Of a stretch of 64,000 nt of DNA, positions 25,703-34,211 are shown one piece after another (the stretch's first letter is position 1; each line of letters begins with the position of its first letter). The DNA is from DATCLS01 sp035296625 (GTDB lineage: Bacteria > Actinomycetota > Acidimicrobiia > Acidimicrobiales > VFJN01). The DNA is taken from positions 69,304 through 133,303 of the forward strand of contig DATHAO010000015.1 of the NCBI GenBank assembly GCA_035296625.1, given 5' to 3'. The position numbers and the translations under genes were made by a program. The notes under the pieces were generated by a model, which ran no database searches, was not told the DNA's origin, and worked only from the letters and a program-made list of their open reading frames with translations.

Positions 25703-26398
25703 GTGAGCCGCAACGTTCGCACCTACGAGCATTTCTGCATGCTCGCCCGTGCCCTCGAGCAGGTCGGTGACCGCTGGACCCTTCTGGTCGTGCGGGACCT
25801 GCTCGCCGCACCCCGGCGCTTCACCGACCTGATGGCGCTGCTCGGTGGCATCACCCCCAAGACGCTCACCCAGCGCCTCCGCGAGCTGCAGGACGCCGGA
25901 ATCGTCGAGGCCGACCGCCAGCCCGGTCGCCGGGAGGTCCGGTACCGGCTCACACCCGCCGGCGAAGACCTCGCCCCCGTGATCGAGTCGCTCTTCCTCT
26001 GGGGTCTGCGCCACGCAGGACGCCCACCGATCCCAGGCGAGGCGGTGCATGCCGAGCATCTGCTCTCGGCTCTGCGCATCGTGCTCGAGCAGGCGCCGAC
26101 GCCCGGCCGCCCGCTCGTCTGGCATCTCGACTTCGTCGACGACGGTTCCTACACCCTCAGCTTCGGGGATGGCGGCTGGTCCGTGGTTCACGGTGTCGAC
26201 CGGGACGCGACTCCCAGCGTCGTGATCACCACCGATACCGACGCATGGACACGGTTTCTGATGACACCACCCCACGAGCGTCCCGCCGATCCGCCCGGCA
26301 TCGAGCTCGTCGGGTCGGCCCGCGAGATCGACCGCTTCCTCGGGCACCTCGCCCGGTTCCCCTACTCCGTGTCGATGGGTATGACCGACCCGTCCTGA
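25703..26398 (+). CDS. HxlR-family transcriptional regulator with SCP2-like C-terminal domain
   Basis: A 231-residue regulator. The N-terminal winged helix shows the HxlR signature: CMLARALEQVGDRWTLLVVRDL, RFTDLMALLGGITPKTLTQRL and EVRYRLTPAGEDLAPV. Residues about 125-225 form a second domain (LVWHLDFVDDGSYTLSFGDG, VVITTDTDAWTRFLM) resembling SCP2 lipid-binding domains, a common fusion in actinobacterial HxlR proteins. GTG 25703 is preferred; TTG 25679 would extend into the dyads. It probably controls the divergent AhpD-like gene in response to thiol-reactive or electrophilic compounds. Confidence 0.87.
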   Translation: MSRNVRTYEHFCMLARALEQVGDRWTLLVVRDLLAAPRRFTDLMALLGGITPKTLTQRLRELQDAGIVEADRQPGRREVRYRLTPAGEDLAPVIESLFLWGLRHAGRPPIPGEAVHAEHLLSALRIVLEQAPTPGRPLVWHLDFVDDGSYTLSFGDGGWSVVHGVDRDATPSVVITTDTDAWTRFLMTPPHERPADPPGIELVGSAREIDRFLGHLARFPYSVSMGMTDPS

Positions 26399-26522
26399 GC
26401 GGCCGGGCGGGCGCTGCTCAGGGCTCAGGTCCGTTGGGCAACGGCTCAAGAGCGGGATCCTGTCAGGGATTTCCCGACGAACGGGCAGCACTGCTCTGAC
26501 TGGCCCGTCAAGCTGGGGGACG

Positions 26523-26705
26523 GTGACCGCGTTCACCGCCGAGCACGGGACAGGGAGATCCGCCGTGAGCCACGACGCACGCAGCGCAGGGTCATTCGCG
26601 TTCCCGTCCGACACGCTGGCCTTCCTCGACGAGCTACGCCGCGACAACACGAAAGGTCGGGTTCGAGGCCAACCGCCCTCGCCCCGCTGCACCGCGGGCT
26701 CGTGA
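26523..26705 (+). pseudogene. DUF2461 N-terminal fragment, frameshifted
   Basis: The frame from GTG 26523 encodes FAFPSDTLAFLDELRRDNTK, which matches the start of DUF2461 proteins. After DNTK at about 26653 the expected WFEANR sequence appears (as GFEANR) only in a different frame, and nothing further of the ~210-residue family is present. It is a decayed 5' end lying just before the TfoX-like gene. Confidence 0.6.
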
Positions 26706-26747
26706 CCCACGTGCAGGGACGTTGATCGATCGACCGGAGGTACAGCC

Positions 26748-27113
26748 TTGGAGATGCCCAAGCCCACCGATGAGGACAAGGACCTCTTCCGCTCGTTGGT
26801 GCCCGATGATCCCCGCGTCGAGGTCAAGCCGATGTTCGGCAACCTCGGCGCCTTCGTGAACGGCAACATGTTCATGGGCCTGTTCGGCGCGGACGTCGGC
26901 ATCAAGCTCCCTGAAGCCGACCGAGAGGCCCTGCTCGGCGAAGAGGGCGCCGGGCCTTTCGGCCCTGAGGAGCGGCCGATGGGTGGCTACGTCGCGCTGC
27001 CGCCGGCGTGGCGCACGGCACCCGCCCGCGCCGAACCGTGGATCACCAGAGCGCTCGACCACGTCAGCGCGGCGCCCCCGAAAGCGACGAAGACGCCCAA
27101 GAACCGACGCTAG
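26748..27113 (+). CDS. TfoX N-terminal-domain protein
   Basis: A 121-residue protein with the TfoX/Sxy N-domain pattern: VKPMFGNLGAFVNGNMFMGLFGADVGIKL (a compact beta-alpha fold) and GYVALPPAWR. In actinobacteria these short proteins have no proven competence role. GGAGG at 26736-26740 is seven bases from TTG 26748 and 13 from ATG 26754; TTG is slightly preferred. The Lys/Pro-rich tail is typical. Confidence 0.85.
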   Translation: MEMPKPTDEDKDLFRSLVPDDPRVEVKPMFGNLGAFVNGNMFMGLFGADVGIKLPEADREALLGEEGAGPFGPEERPMGGYVALPPAWRTAPARAEPWITRALDHVSAAPPKATKTPKNRR

Positions 27114-27141
27114 GACGCGACGGGCGATGGCGGCCGACGCG

Positions 27142-27355
27142 TCATGACCGGGCGGCGACGCGGGCATCGGGGCAGACGCCTGTGACGAGGTCATGCGGGC
27201 GGGCGACGAAGGTTCTGCTGGTCACCTCGGGGTCGCTGATGCGGTCGGCGCGGAACAGGCGCGGGGCGTGACGGTCGCTGTCCCAGGCGATCCAGAGGCC
27301 CCGGAGCGAGTACGGGGCGATCGTCGACTTGCCGGCGTCGTTCTGGCTCCAGTCT
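27142..27355 (-). pseudogene. Possible WYL-type domain, C-terminal remnant
   Basis: A minus-strand frame ending at TGA 27144-27142 contains YSLRGLWIAWDSDRHAPRLF, RADRISDPEVTSRTF. This order (hydrophobic strand, W/Y-rich strand, Arg-Phe-Arg, DRI) resembles the sheet of WYL regulatory domains. There is no HTH domain or start upstream, so if real it is only a 3' relic. The assignment is tentative. Confidence 0.35.
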
Positions 27356-27437
27356 GATGCAGAAGCTCGGCCCGCAGCCCAGCAATGATCCGCCCGGCGG
27401 TGGTATATCTCGGGTGGGCCACGGAGGGGAGCGCACG

Positions 27438-27683
27438 ATGGATGATGTCTCGGAGCGGTTCCTCGGAGCTCTTTCGGCCCTCGAGGATGTGGCCGGCGAG
27501 GTGACGCCCGACGAGGCGGCGGCGACGCTCAACGACGCTGCGCTGCAGGTCTTCTGGCGTGACTGGCCCGGGCTGGGCTCGTGGGCGGGAGCCTTGTGGC
27601 GACAGCTCAACGAGGATTTGGCGGGACCATCGTCGGCCGCGCACGAACCGGAGCTCGACGAGGTGGGTGGCGAGGGCGGCTGA
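27438..27683 (+). CDS. Small acidic protein upstream of CBS gene
   Basis: An 81-residue acidic, Trp-containing protein (MDDVSERFLGALSALEDVAG; FWRDWPGLGSWAGALW). ATG 27438 has GGAGGGGA at 27423-27430. It belongs to no family I recognise. The following CBS gene starts 47-50 bases downstream in the same direction, so the two may be co-transcribed. Codon use looks like that of its neighbours. Confidence 0.55.
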   Translation: MDDVSERFLGALSALEDVAGEVTPDEAAATLNDAALQVFWRDWPGLGSWAGALWRQLNEDLAGPSSAAHEPELDEVGGEGG

Positions 27684-27729
27684 GGGACGTCGGAACCGAG
27701 ACGGAGCCCGCGTGTCGGGGGAGGTACTG

Positions 27730-28113
27730 GTGGTCGAGCTCGCCGAGATCATGACAGCTGACGTCTTCACCGTCGCACCGGAGAACCCGGTGGCGGACAC
27801 GGCAAGATCCATGATGAAGGGTCGCTTTGGTTCGGCGGTCGTCATGCAGGGGCGAATGCTGGTCGGAATCTTCACCGAGCGAGATGTCTTGCGGGCGGCG
27901 GCCTCGGGCATTGATCTCACCGGCTCACCCGTGTCCCGGTGGATGACCCGCGACCCGGAGACCGCGGGTCCCGATGTCGATTCGGACCGGGCGGCCGAGA
28001 TCATGCTGGGCCGCGGGTTTCGCCATCTGCCCGTGGTCGAGGGAAACGCTGTGGTCGGCATCGTGAGCCTCCGGGACCTGCTCAGCGTCCGCGTTCGCCG
28101 CCGCGGGTCGTAG
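27730..28113 (+). CDS. Two-CBS-domain protein
   Basis: A 127-residue protein consisting of two CBS motifs (a Bateman module): MTADVFTVAPENPVADTARS with GIFTERDVLRA, then MTRDPETAGPDVDSDRAAEIM with GIVSLRDLLS. Such modules bind adenine nucleotides such as AMP, ATP or NAD and regulate partners. GTG 27730 sits six bases after GGGGAGG; GTG 27712 is an alternative. It resembles stand-alone hypoxic-response CBS proteins of actinobacteria. Confidence 0.88.
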   Translation: MVELAEIMTADVFTVAPENPVADTARSMMKGRFGSAVVMQGRMLVGIFTERDVLRAAASGIDLTGSPVSRWMTRDPETAGPDVDSDRAAEIMLGRGFRHLPVVEGNAVVGIVSLRDLLSVRVRRRGS

Positions 28114-28330
28114 CCGACCGCCGGAGAGGATGCCGACGAGCTCATCCTGCGACCGGCCGGGGTCGCGCGCGCCTGCCAGTGTCACTCCCCGCCACTGGGT
28201 GCGACGATGGGCCGGAACCGGCGGTTGTGCGCTCATGGATCGACGGAGCCGGTGCTGACCGCGAGCGTCATGTCGGAGACGGCCGTCCGGGCGCCACCCG
28301 CTCCCCCGGGTGCGACGATCCTGTCCATCG

Positions 28331-29215
28331 TCACGGCAGTCCAGCCCCGGCCACCGCGACCTCGACCGTCTCGATCGCGCCGGTCCGCTTCCTCATCGCC
28401 GCACCGCTGAACCCCTCGCCCGTGAGCAGGAACAGGGTCGTGCGATCGGAACCGCCCAGGGCGCAGGCGTAGCAACCGCGGCCGGTGTCGACCACGTCGG
28501 CGATCTCGCCACCCTCGCGCACCCGCACGCACGCGTTGCCGCTGGCGTCGGCCACCCACACCGCACCCTCGGCGTCGAGCGCGATCCCGTCCGGCGAGCG
28601 GCCCGGCAGGTCCGCATAGACCCGCCGGTTCGACAGCGTTCCGTCCTCGGCGATGTCGAACGCGGAGAGCCGGCTGCCTATCGTCTCGGCGACCACGAGC
28701 GTGCGCCCGTCGGGCGTCACTGCCGGCCCGTTCGGGAACAGGAGGGAGCGGTCGACGACCTGAGCCGATCCGTCCGGCCGTACGAGCACGACCTCCGCGG
28801 CCGGCAGCGGCGACGGCGGGTTCCGCATGTCGTAGCCGGGATTGCCGACATACGCGTTGCCCCGCCCATCGACGACCATGTCGTTGCACGGGGCGGACGC
28901 CAGATCCGAGAGATCGGCGTGCTCGGTCAGCGTGCCGTCGGGTTCGAGTCGGACGATTCGCCGGTCGATCATCGACACGACGAGCATCCGGCCGTCGGGG
29001 AGCCATCCGATGCCGGACGGGCGCCCACCGACGACGCAGACCTCCTCGACCTCCCCACGGAGATCGACCGTCAGGACCTGCTTCGACCCCATGTCGGAGA
29101 AGACCAGGCGGCCGTCATGCCATCGCGGTCCCTCGACGAACTTAAATCCCTGAGCCAGCAGCGCTCGTTGCACGCACGCATCATCGCGGCCCAACCGGCC
29201 CTCTCGGACGGTCAT
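28331..29215 (-). CDS. SMP-30/gluconolactonase-family protein
   Basis: A 294-residue six-bladed beta-propeller lactonase-like protein. EGPRWHDGRLVFSDM supplies the metal-binding Glu, CNDMVVDGRGNAYVGNPGYD the Asn/Asp pair, PNGPAVTPDGRTLVV and SPDGIALDAEGAVWVADA the later ligands. Enzymes of this family hydrolyse sugar or other lactones with Ca2+ or Zn2+. ATG 29215 is the first start near the domain. The C-terminal VEVAVAGAGLP is normal. Substrate unknown. Confidence 0.88.
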   Translation of the reverse strand: MTVREGRLGRDDACVQRALLAQGFKFVEGPRWHDGRLVFSDMGSKQVLTVDLRGEVEEVCVVGGRPSGIGWLPDGRMLVVSMIDRRIVRLEPDGTLTEHADLSDLASAPCNDMVVDGRGNAYVGNPGYDMRNPPSPLPAAEVVLVRPDGSAQVVDRSLLFPNGPAVTPDGRTLVVAETIGSRLSAFDIAEDGTLSNRRVYADLPGRSPDGIALDAEGAVWVADASGNACVRVREGGEIADVVDTGRGCYACALGGSDRTTLFLLTGEGFSGAAMRKRTGAIETVEVAVAGAGLP

Positions 29216-29415
29216 GGGCGAGTGCCAGCCCACACGCGACGAAGGTCGAGGACGGCCGCGTGCTCGTCGACACCGCCAGCCGGGCGCTGCGCGGCACGGG
29301 CACCCGCACCGGCGCCGGCGTGAGCGAGGCGCCGGTGTCGGCCGAGCCACCGACGTGACACGGCCGCACATCCGTCGATCGACGCCAGAGGCACGGCACG
29401 CCGAGGCGTCTCGGG

Positions 29416-30153
29416 TCATGGTTCGGGGGGCCGCTCCGATGGCGGTGGGGTCCGACGGCTGCCCCGGGCGCTTAAGAAGGTGATCGGGGGGATGAAGAGC
29501 CGGTAGAGCGGCCTCACGAACCAGACGGGGAGGTCGGGATGGCGCTCCTCCTCCCACACCCTCGCCCTCGGGTGGCGCCTCAGCAATCGCGTCCGAAACG
29601 TGACGCGGCGGAACGGAGTCGCGGTTGCAAGAGGCACCGACGAGTCGACGGTGTGAACCTCGATGCGGGCCAGATGTTTCGTGTTGACGTATCCGTACTG
29701 GTTGGGGCTCACCAATCTGGCTGGCGCGCCGTGGTCCCCGTCGAGCGGCCGCCCGTTGAGACGCTCGGCGATCAGCACGTCGTCGGCAAGAGCGTCCTCG
29801 ATCGAGACGACCGACCGGAAGCGGTCGAGACCTTCGAACACGACGTGAGTGATCGTCATGGCTGGCGGAACGGACGGCTCGATGATCATCCGATACAACG
29901 TTTCGAACGGGACCCCTTCCCACTGCAGGTCGGTGGCCGACCATCCCGCCACGCAGTGGAAGTCGGCGGTGAGTTCTCGCCGGGGAAGGGTGGCGAGCTC
30001 GGCCAAGGGCAGAGCGAACGGGGCCACGGCGCCGCCGATCTCGATGACGGGATCGATGGGGACGACGGGAGGGGGTCGGTCGAGGTGCGTACCGAAGCGC
30101 GGGAACCCGTCGACCCTGCGCTGGCCCGGGGGAAGCGAATGCGGGAGGGTCAT
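29416..30153 (-). CDS. Molybdopterin-dependent oxidoreductase (sulfite-oxidase-like)
   Basis: A 245-residue protein made of the sulfite-oxidase-type Moco domain: DFHCVAGWSATDLQWEGVPFETL contains the Mo-ligand Cys, and SIEDALADDVLIAERLNG, VSPNQYGYVNTKHLARIEV follow the family closely. A positively charged Pro/Arg-rich tail comes after RPLYRLFIPP. No signal peptide is visible, so it is probably cytoplasmic or exported with a partner. ATG 30153 is preferred over ATG 30228. No heme partner is encoded nearby. Confidence 0.86.
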   Translation of the reverse strand: MTLPHSLPPGQRRVDGFPRFGTHLDRPPPVVPIDPVIEIGGAVAPFALPLAELATLPRRELTADFHCVAGWSATDLQWEGVPFETLYRMIIEPSVPPAMTITHVVFEGLDRFRSVVSIEDALADDVLIAERLNGRPLDGDHGAPARLVSPNQYGYVNTKHLARIEVHTVDSSVPLATATPFRRVTFRTRLLRRHPRARVWEEERHPDLPVWFVRPLYRLFIPPITFLSARGSRRTPPPSERPPEP

Positions 30154-30275
30154 AGGTGCTCCGATGGTCGGCCCAGGCGGGTGGTCGGCCCAGGCGGGGC
30201 AGAGGTCGACGCTGTTTCGAATCGTCACGCGTCGGTTGTCGTCGTTCGGGCGGCCCGCCTCAGAGCAGATCCCAA

Positions 30276-30680
30276 TTACGGCTGCATGGACGCGAGCATT
30301 TCTCGCATCTGTTCGTGGATGACGTTGACGGCCTGCAGTGGCCGGATCATGACCCGCAGCTCGACGATGCGCCCTGTGTCGTCGCAGCGGATGATGTCGA
30401 CGCCGTTGACGTACTTGCCTTCGACGGTCGTCTCGAACTCCAGCACCGCGACGTCGCCCGCCAGCACCTGTCTGGTGTAGCGGAACGCGCCCTCGCCACC
30501 CTCACCGAGCAGTGTCTGCGCAGCCGCCTGGATGTACATCGCCGTGATGTCCCTGCCGCGCTGCGGCACGTAGACGATCGGCGAGTAGAAGACGACGTCG
30601 TCCGACAGCAGCCGGTCCAGCTCTTCCCACGACTCGCCCGTGACGACCCGGTGCCATCTCTCGACGACCTCATCGATCAT
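30276..30680 (-). CDS. NTF2-like/SnoaL-family protein
   Basis: A 134-residue NTF2-fold protein: VVERWHRVVTGESWEELDRLL, DDVVFYSPIVYVPQRGRDITAMY and EGKYVNGVDIIRCDDTGRIVELRVMIRP are typical of limonene-epoxide-hydrolase/SnoaL-like proteins. GGAGG lies five bases before ATG 30680. It is divergent from a TetR gene across a dyad-containing gap, so the TetR protein probably controls it. Confidence 0.85.
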   Translation of the reverse strand: MIDEVVERWHRVVTGESWEELDRLLSDDVVFYSPIVYVPQRGRDITAMYIQAAAQTLLGEGGEGAFRYTRQVLAGDVAVLEFETTVEGKYVNGVDIIRCDDTGRIVELRVMIRPLQAVNVIHEQMREMLASMQP

Positions 30681-30749
30681 GACGCCTCCTCGTCCGGGCT
30701 CCAGCGGAGCCGTCGTGCGCATCCTCAGTCGTATGTCGAAGTGATCGCT

Positions 30750-30773
30750 AACGATGTTATGGATAACAGTGTT
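30750..30773. promoter_or_regulatory. TetR operator between NTF2-like and TetR genes
   Basis: A perfect seven-base dyad TGTTATGGATAACA (arms TGTTAT/ATAACA around GG) lies at 30755-30768, with matching outer bases AAC at 30750-30752 and GTT at 30771-30773. It is 14 bases upstream of the TetR GTG at 30787 and in an AT-rich island. The layout suits TetR autoregulation with control of the divergent gene. Confidence 0.62.
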
Positions 30774-30786
30774 GTACATTGCACCC

Positions 30787-31407
30787 GTGCCCGCGGTCAA
30801 GACCCACACGGAGGAGCTACGTGCCGCTCTCATCGACGAGGCCGGAAGGGTCCTCCGTACGGAGGGCCCTGGCGCGGTCACGCTTCGCCGGCTCGCGCGC
30901 GCCACAGGCACATCGACCGCGGCGGTCTACACCCTCTTCGGCGACAAAGCCGGGCTCATCGATCAGATGTACATCGAGGGGTTCAGGCGGCTCACGCACA
31001 CCGTCGCCGCCTCGCCCGCGACGGCCGACCCGGTGCAGGATCTGCTCGCGATGGGCGGCGCGTACAGGCGCGCAGCGCTACGGAGCCGCCACCTGTACGA
31101 GCTGATGTTCGGGAGGCCCGTACCGGGGTTCAAGCCGTCTCCGGGCGCCATCGCAGTCGCGAGGCGCGCATTTCAGCCGCTGCTCGTCGCCGTCTCCCGC
31201 TGTGTCGAAGCGGGAGCGTTCCGGTCCGACACGGACCCTGAGGACGTGGCCTACCACATGTGGGCGCTCGCGCACGGACTCGTCGCCCTCGAGATCCACC
31301 GCGCACTGCCTCTCAAGCGGGCCGAGTTCGAGAGACGCTACGCATCCGCCATTTCCGCCAGCATCGCCTCGTACCTGGCCCCCGCCCGCTCTGCCCATCC
31401 GGCGTAG
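30787..31407 (+). CDS. TetR-family transcriptional regulator
   Basis: A 206-residue repressor-type protein. The N-terminal HTH shows RTEGPGAVTLRRLARATGTSTAAVYTLFGDKAGLIDQMY; a C-terminal WHG-like ligand domain follows (YHMWALAHGLVALEIH). GTG 30787 is used because longer frames cross the operator dyad. It probably represses the divergent NTF2-like gene and itself. Confidence 0.9.
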   Translation: MPAVKTHTEELRAALIDEAGRVLRTEGPGAVTLRRLARATGTSTAAVYTLFGDKAGLIDQMYIEGFRRLTHTVAASPATADPVQDLLAMGGAYRRAALRSRHLYELMFGRPVPGFKPSPGAIAVARRAFQPLLVAVSRCVEAGAFRSDTDPEDVAYHMWALAHGLVALEIHRALPLKRAEFERRYASAISASIASYLAPARSAHPA

Positions 31408-31771
31408 GTCGGCGATGTAGCCGGGTGGCGAAGGCTTCCTCTGCCGGCTGGTCACCGAAGGACCTCGGGCGTCGAGATCAGGGCAGAGCCGCCCGCGGCG
31501 CCACGCCCTCGCTGGTGCAGCACTACGGCATCGATCCGGCGACGATCGACGACGACACCGACCTGCTGACCGTCCCACACCGGCAGCGTGTCGATCATGG
31601 ACGTCACGGCCCGCGCCAAGCACATGGAGGACGCCGCGGCGGAGGGCAACGACATCGTCCAGCGGGTCGACACCCCGGCGTCCTACACGTCGGTCGTCGA
31701 TGACGGCCGGGCCATCCCGCTGGGGCCCGCGTGGCGAGGCCTCTGTGGCGCCCGTCGTGATCCGTGCGGCG
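31408..31771. other. Gap without a recognisable intact gene
   Basis: About 360 bases. A frame from roughly 31588 contains protein-like sequence (DIVQRVDTPASYTSVVDDGR, AIPLGPAW) that changes to unlikely composition after about 31740, and another contains VQHYGIDPATIDDDTDLL near 31515-31570. These may be scraps of decayed genes; I cannot name a family. Confidence 0.35.
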
Positions 31772-32077
31772 TCATCCGGCGCGCGGTTCGAACCCCGAGA
31801 CGATGACCGCGTCGCTGGCGGCCGCGGCACGACGGAGCTTGGCGGCTGTCTGGTACGCGTCCGACGTGTACCAGGCGCGCGCCGCCTCGACAGATTCGAA
31901 CTCGAGCACGACCGTCTGGGTGGCTGGCCACTCGCCTTCGAGGATCTCGGGCTGCCGGTCGGCGACGAGCACCTTCGCCCCGCGCTCCGCCAGCGCCGGC
32001 GCGGCGGCGCGGCTGTAGGCACGCATGCCCTCCGGGTCGCGGATGACCTCGGTCATGATGACGTACCCCTTGGGCAT
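31772..32077 (-). CDS. DUF1330-family protein
   Basis: A 101-residue dimeric ferredoxin-like-fold protein: MPKGYVIMTEVIRDPEGMRAY, QPEILEGEWPATQTVVLEFE and VEAARAWYTSDAYQTAAKLR are diagnostic of DUF1330. ATG 32077 has GGGAGCGCAC upstream. Family function is unknown. It is divergent from the P450 gene. Confidence 0.9.
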   Translation of the reverse strand: MPKGYVIMTEVIRDPEGMRAYSRAAAPALAERGAKVLVADRQPEILEGEWPATQTVVLEFESVEAARAWYTSDAYQTAAKLRRAAAASDAVIVSGFEPRAG

Positions 32078-32294
32078 GTGCGCTCCCGTCACTACAGCGC
32101 CCATTCGAAACCATCGCCGCACGCTAGCGCCGTCTCCACTAGACGAGAATGATCTTTTCGGATATCGTGAGTGGGCCTGCCGGCGTGTCCGTCACCGTGG
32201 GGGTTCGACGCGATGGCGCTCTATCCGAAGCCTGCCGAGCGCAGTCGTACCGGGCACGACCCGCATGTCGGGACGAGCGTCGTGTCCCACGGCA

Positions 32295-33659
32295 GTGCCG
32301 ACGCAGCAGTCCACGGCGAGGCGCTGCCGTGACCCGTTCGATGACCCGAAGGCGGCGCTGCAAGCCGTGAAGGACTTCGAGGCGATCGACTTCTTCCGCG
32401 ACGACGGTCTCCTGGCGGACCCCTACCCGTACTTCGACGCTCTGCGCGGGCAGTGCCCTGTCTGGCGGGAGCCGCACCACGACGTGCTGATGGTGACGGG
32501 GTACGACGAGGCGGTCCAGGTGTACAACGACACCGAGACCTTCTCGTCGTGCATCTCGGTGACCGGTCCGTTCCCCGGGTTCCCGGTCCCGCTCGAGGGC
32601 GACGACGTGAGCGAGCTGATCGAGCAGCACCGTGACGAGCTGCCGATGAGCGACCAGCTCCCGACGCTCGACCCGCCCGTGCACACGGATCACCGCGGGC
32701 TGCTGATGCGGTTGATCACACCGAAGCGCCTCAAGGAGAACGAGGCGTCCATGTGGCAACTCGCCGATCGCCTGCTGGACACGTTCCTCGCCAACGGCGA
32801 GGGCGAGTACATCAAGGAGTTCGCGGGCCCCTTCACGATGCTCGTCATCGCCGACCTTCTCGGCGTCCCCGAGGAGGACCGGGACGACTTCGCCGAGGCG
32901 CTCCAGCACCGGCCGTCGTCGGGCGGCGGCATCGGGAGCACCGGCGAGGGCACCCTGGCCCACACGCCACTGGAGTACCTGTATCGCCGGTTCACCGGCT
33001 ACATCGAGGACCGTCGCCGCGAGCCCCGTGACGACGTCCTCACGGGCCTGGCCACCGCCACGTTCCCCGACGGCGCGACGCCCGATGTCCTGGACGTCGT
33101 GCGCGTTGCCGCCAACCTCTTCGCAGCAGGCCAGGAGACCACCGTCCGTCTCCTCAGCTCCGCGCTCAAGCTGATCGCCGAGCGCCCCGACGTCCAGCGG
33201 CTGCTGCGGAGCGAGCGCGAGCGCATCCCGAACTTCATCGAGGAGACGTTGCGGATCGAGAGCCCTATCAAGGGGGACTTCCGGCTGTCCCGCGTTCCGA
33301 CCACGGTGGCCGGGATCGAGGTGCCCGCCGGCACCATGGTGATGGTGCTGAACGGTGCCGCGAACCGAGATCCGCGCCACTTCGACGAGCCCGCGACGTT
33401 CGACCCGGCCCGCACCAGCGCCCGTCAGCACCTCGCGTTCGGACGCGGCGTCCACACGTGCCCGGGCGCGCCTCTCGCCCGGGCCGAGGCCCGGGTGGCC
33501 ATCGAGCGGCTCCTCGACCGCACCGCGGACATCAGGATCTCGGAGCGCATGCACGGCCCGGCCGATGCCCGCCGCTACCGATACGTGCCGACCTTCATCC
33601 TCCGGGGTCTGACCAGGCTGCACCTGGAGTTCACCCTCGCCCAGGACGACGTTCGATGA
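32295..33659 (+). CDS. Cytochrome P450
   Basis: A P450 monooxygenase of about 454 residues. The I-helix oxygen-binding segment LFAAGQETTVRLL, the ExxR motif in EETLRIESP, and the heme-thiolate loop FGRGVHTCPGAPLARAEARV are all present. The N-terminus is uncertain: GTG 32295 keeps a DPFDDPKAAL segment seen in relatives, GTG 32367 would give a shorter protein; neither has a strong ribosome site. Its stop overlaps the ferredoxin ATG (ATGA), so its electron donor is co-produced. No ferredoxin reductase is nearby. The substrate is unknown. Confidence 0.92.
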   Translation: MPTQQSTARRCRDPFDDPKAALQAVKDFEAIDFFRDDGLLADPYPYFDALRGQCPVWREPHHDVLMVTGYDEAVQVYNDTETFSSCISVTGPFPGFPVPLEGDDVSELIEQHRDELPMSDQLPTLDPPVHTDHRGLLMRLITPKRLKENEASMWQLADRLLDTFLANGEGEYIKEFAGPFTMLVIADLLGVPEEDRDDFAEALQHRPSSGGGIGSTGEGTLAHTPLEYLYRRFTGYIEDRRREPRDDVLTGLATATFPDGATPDVLDVVRVAANLFAAGQETTVRLLSSALKLIAERPDVQRLLRSERERIPNFIEETLRIESPIKGDFRLSRVPTTVAGIEVPAGTMVMVLNGAANRDPRHFDEPATFDPARTSARQHLAFGRGVHTCPGAPLARAEARVAIERLLDRTADIRISERMHGPADARRYRYVPTFILRGLTRLHLEFTLAQDDVR

Positions 33660-33844
33660 AGGTCTCGGTCGACGAGGACCTGTGCCGGGGGCACGCGGTC
33701 TGCTGCTCGCTCTGCCCCGACGTGTTCGTCCTGACCGACGACGGATACGCCATGGTGCAGACGCCCGAGGTCCCTGTGGAGCTCGAAGAGGCGGTTCGGT
33801 CCGCCGCCATGCGATGTCCCGAGCGCGCCATCACGGTCCGGTAG
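33656..33844 (+). CDS. P450-associated ferredoxin, 3Fe-4S type with His in the cluster motif
   Basis: A 62-residue ferredoxin. The cluster motif is C10-RG-H13-AV-C16 and the last ligand is C54 in CPERA, so the second cysteine of a 4Fe-4S motif is replaced by His, as in many mycobacterial and streptomycete P450 ferredoxins. Extra cysteines C17 and C20 are also present. It is translationally coupled to the P450 gene and should deliver electrons to it. Confidence 0.92.
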   Translation: MKVSVDEDLCRGHAVCCSLCPDVFVLTDDGYAMVQTPEVPVELEEAVRSAAMRCPERAITVR

Positions 33845-34211
33845 AAGCGGAAGCTGTTACGCCCGGAGCCATCCGTGTTCCGCGCGTTCAGGACCATCGC
33901 CCCTACTGAGCCGCTCGATTTTCTCTATCATCGACTAGAGAAATGAATCCCGAGCGCAGGGCTTCGCAGCGAGGAGGACGCCAGCAGCTGACGGCTCTCC
34001 TGCGCTTCGACGTCGCCGACCCCTGCTGTCCGTCCCTGCGAGCTCACGCTCGGCCGCATCACTGGAGGCCCTTCGACTCGCGCGAACAGAGGAAGAGGAC
34101 CCTCGTTGAGCGCGAACGTCCCGGACGTCCTCTCGACCGGGACGTCCTGACTGACAAGAGACCGGGCTGACGATCTCGTCGAAGCGCGCCTGCGGCGGCT
34201 CGGGGCCGCCC
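33845..34211. other. Gap holding an orphan operator, otherwise no gene
   Basis: About 370 bases between the ferredoxin and a metallo-hydrolase remnant. Apart from the strong dyad at 33920-33943 I see no gene; frames on both strands have arbitrary composition. The neighbouring gene that the dyad should control may have been lost. Confidence 0.5.
33920..33943. promoter_or_regulatory. Perfect 8+8 inverted repeat, probable operator without adjacent regulator
   Basis: TTTCTCTA (33920-33927) and TAGAGAAA (33936-33943) are exact inverted copies around the eight-base spacer TCATCGAC. The AT-rich setting contrasts with the local GC level. A related half-site ACTAGA occurs upstream of the P450 gene at about 32137. 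Typical of a TetR/MarR site, but the frames on either side are not regulators. Confidence 0.55.

Noticed and set aside
27559..27729. Upstream extension of the CBS protein
   Set aside because: It overlaps the small acidic gene in another frame, and the ribosome site GGGGAGG points to GTG 27730.
29216..29415. Plus-strand frame ending EDGRVLVDTASRALRG and further
   Set aside because: It could be a C-terminal scrap but no family could be named and no start is present.
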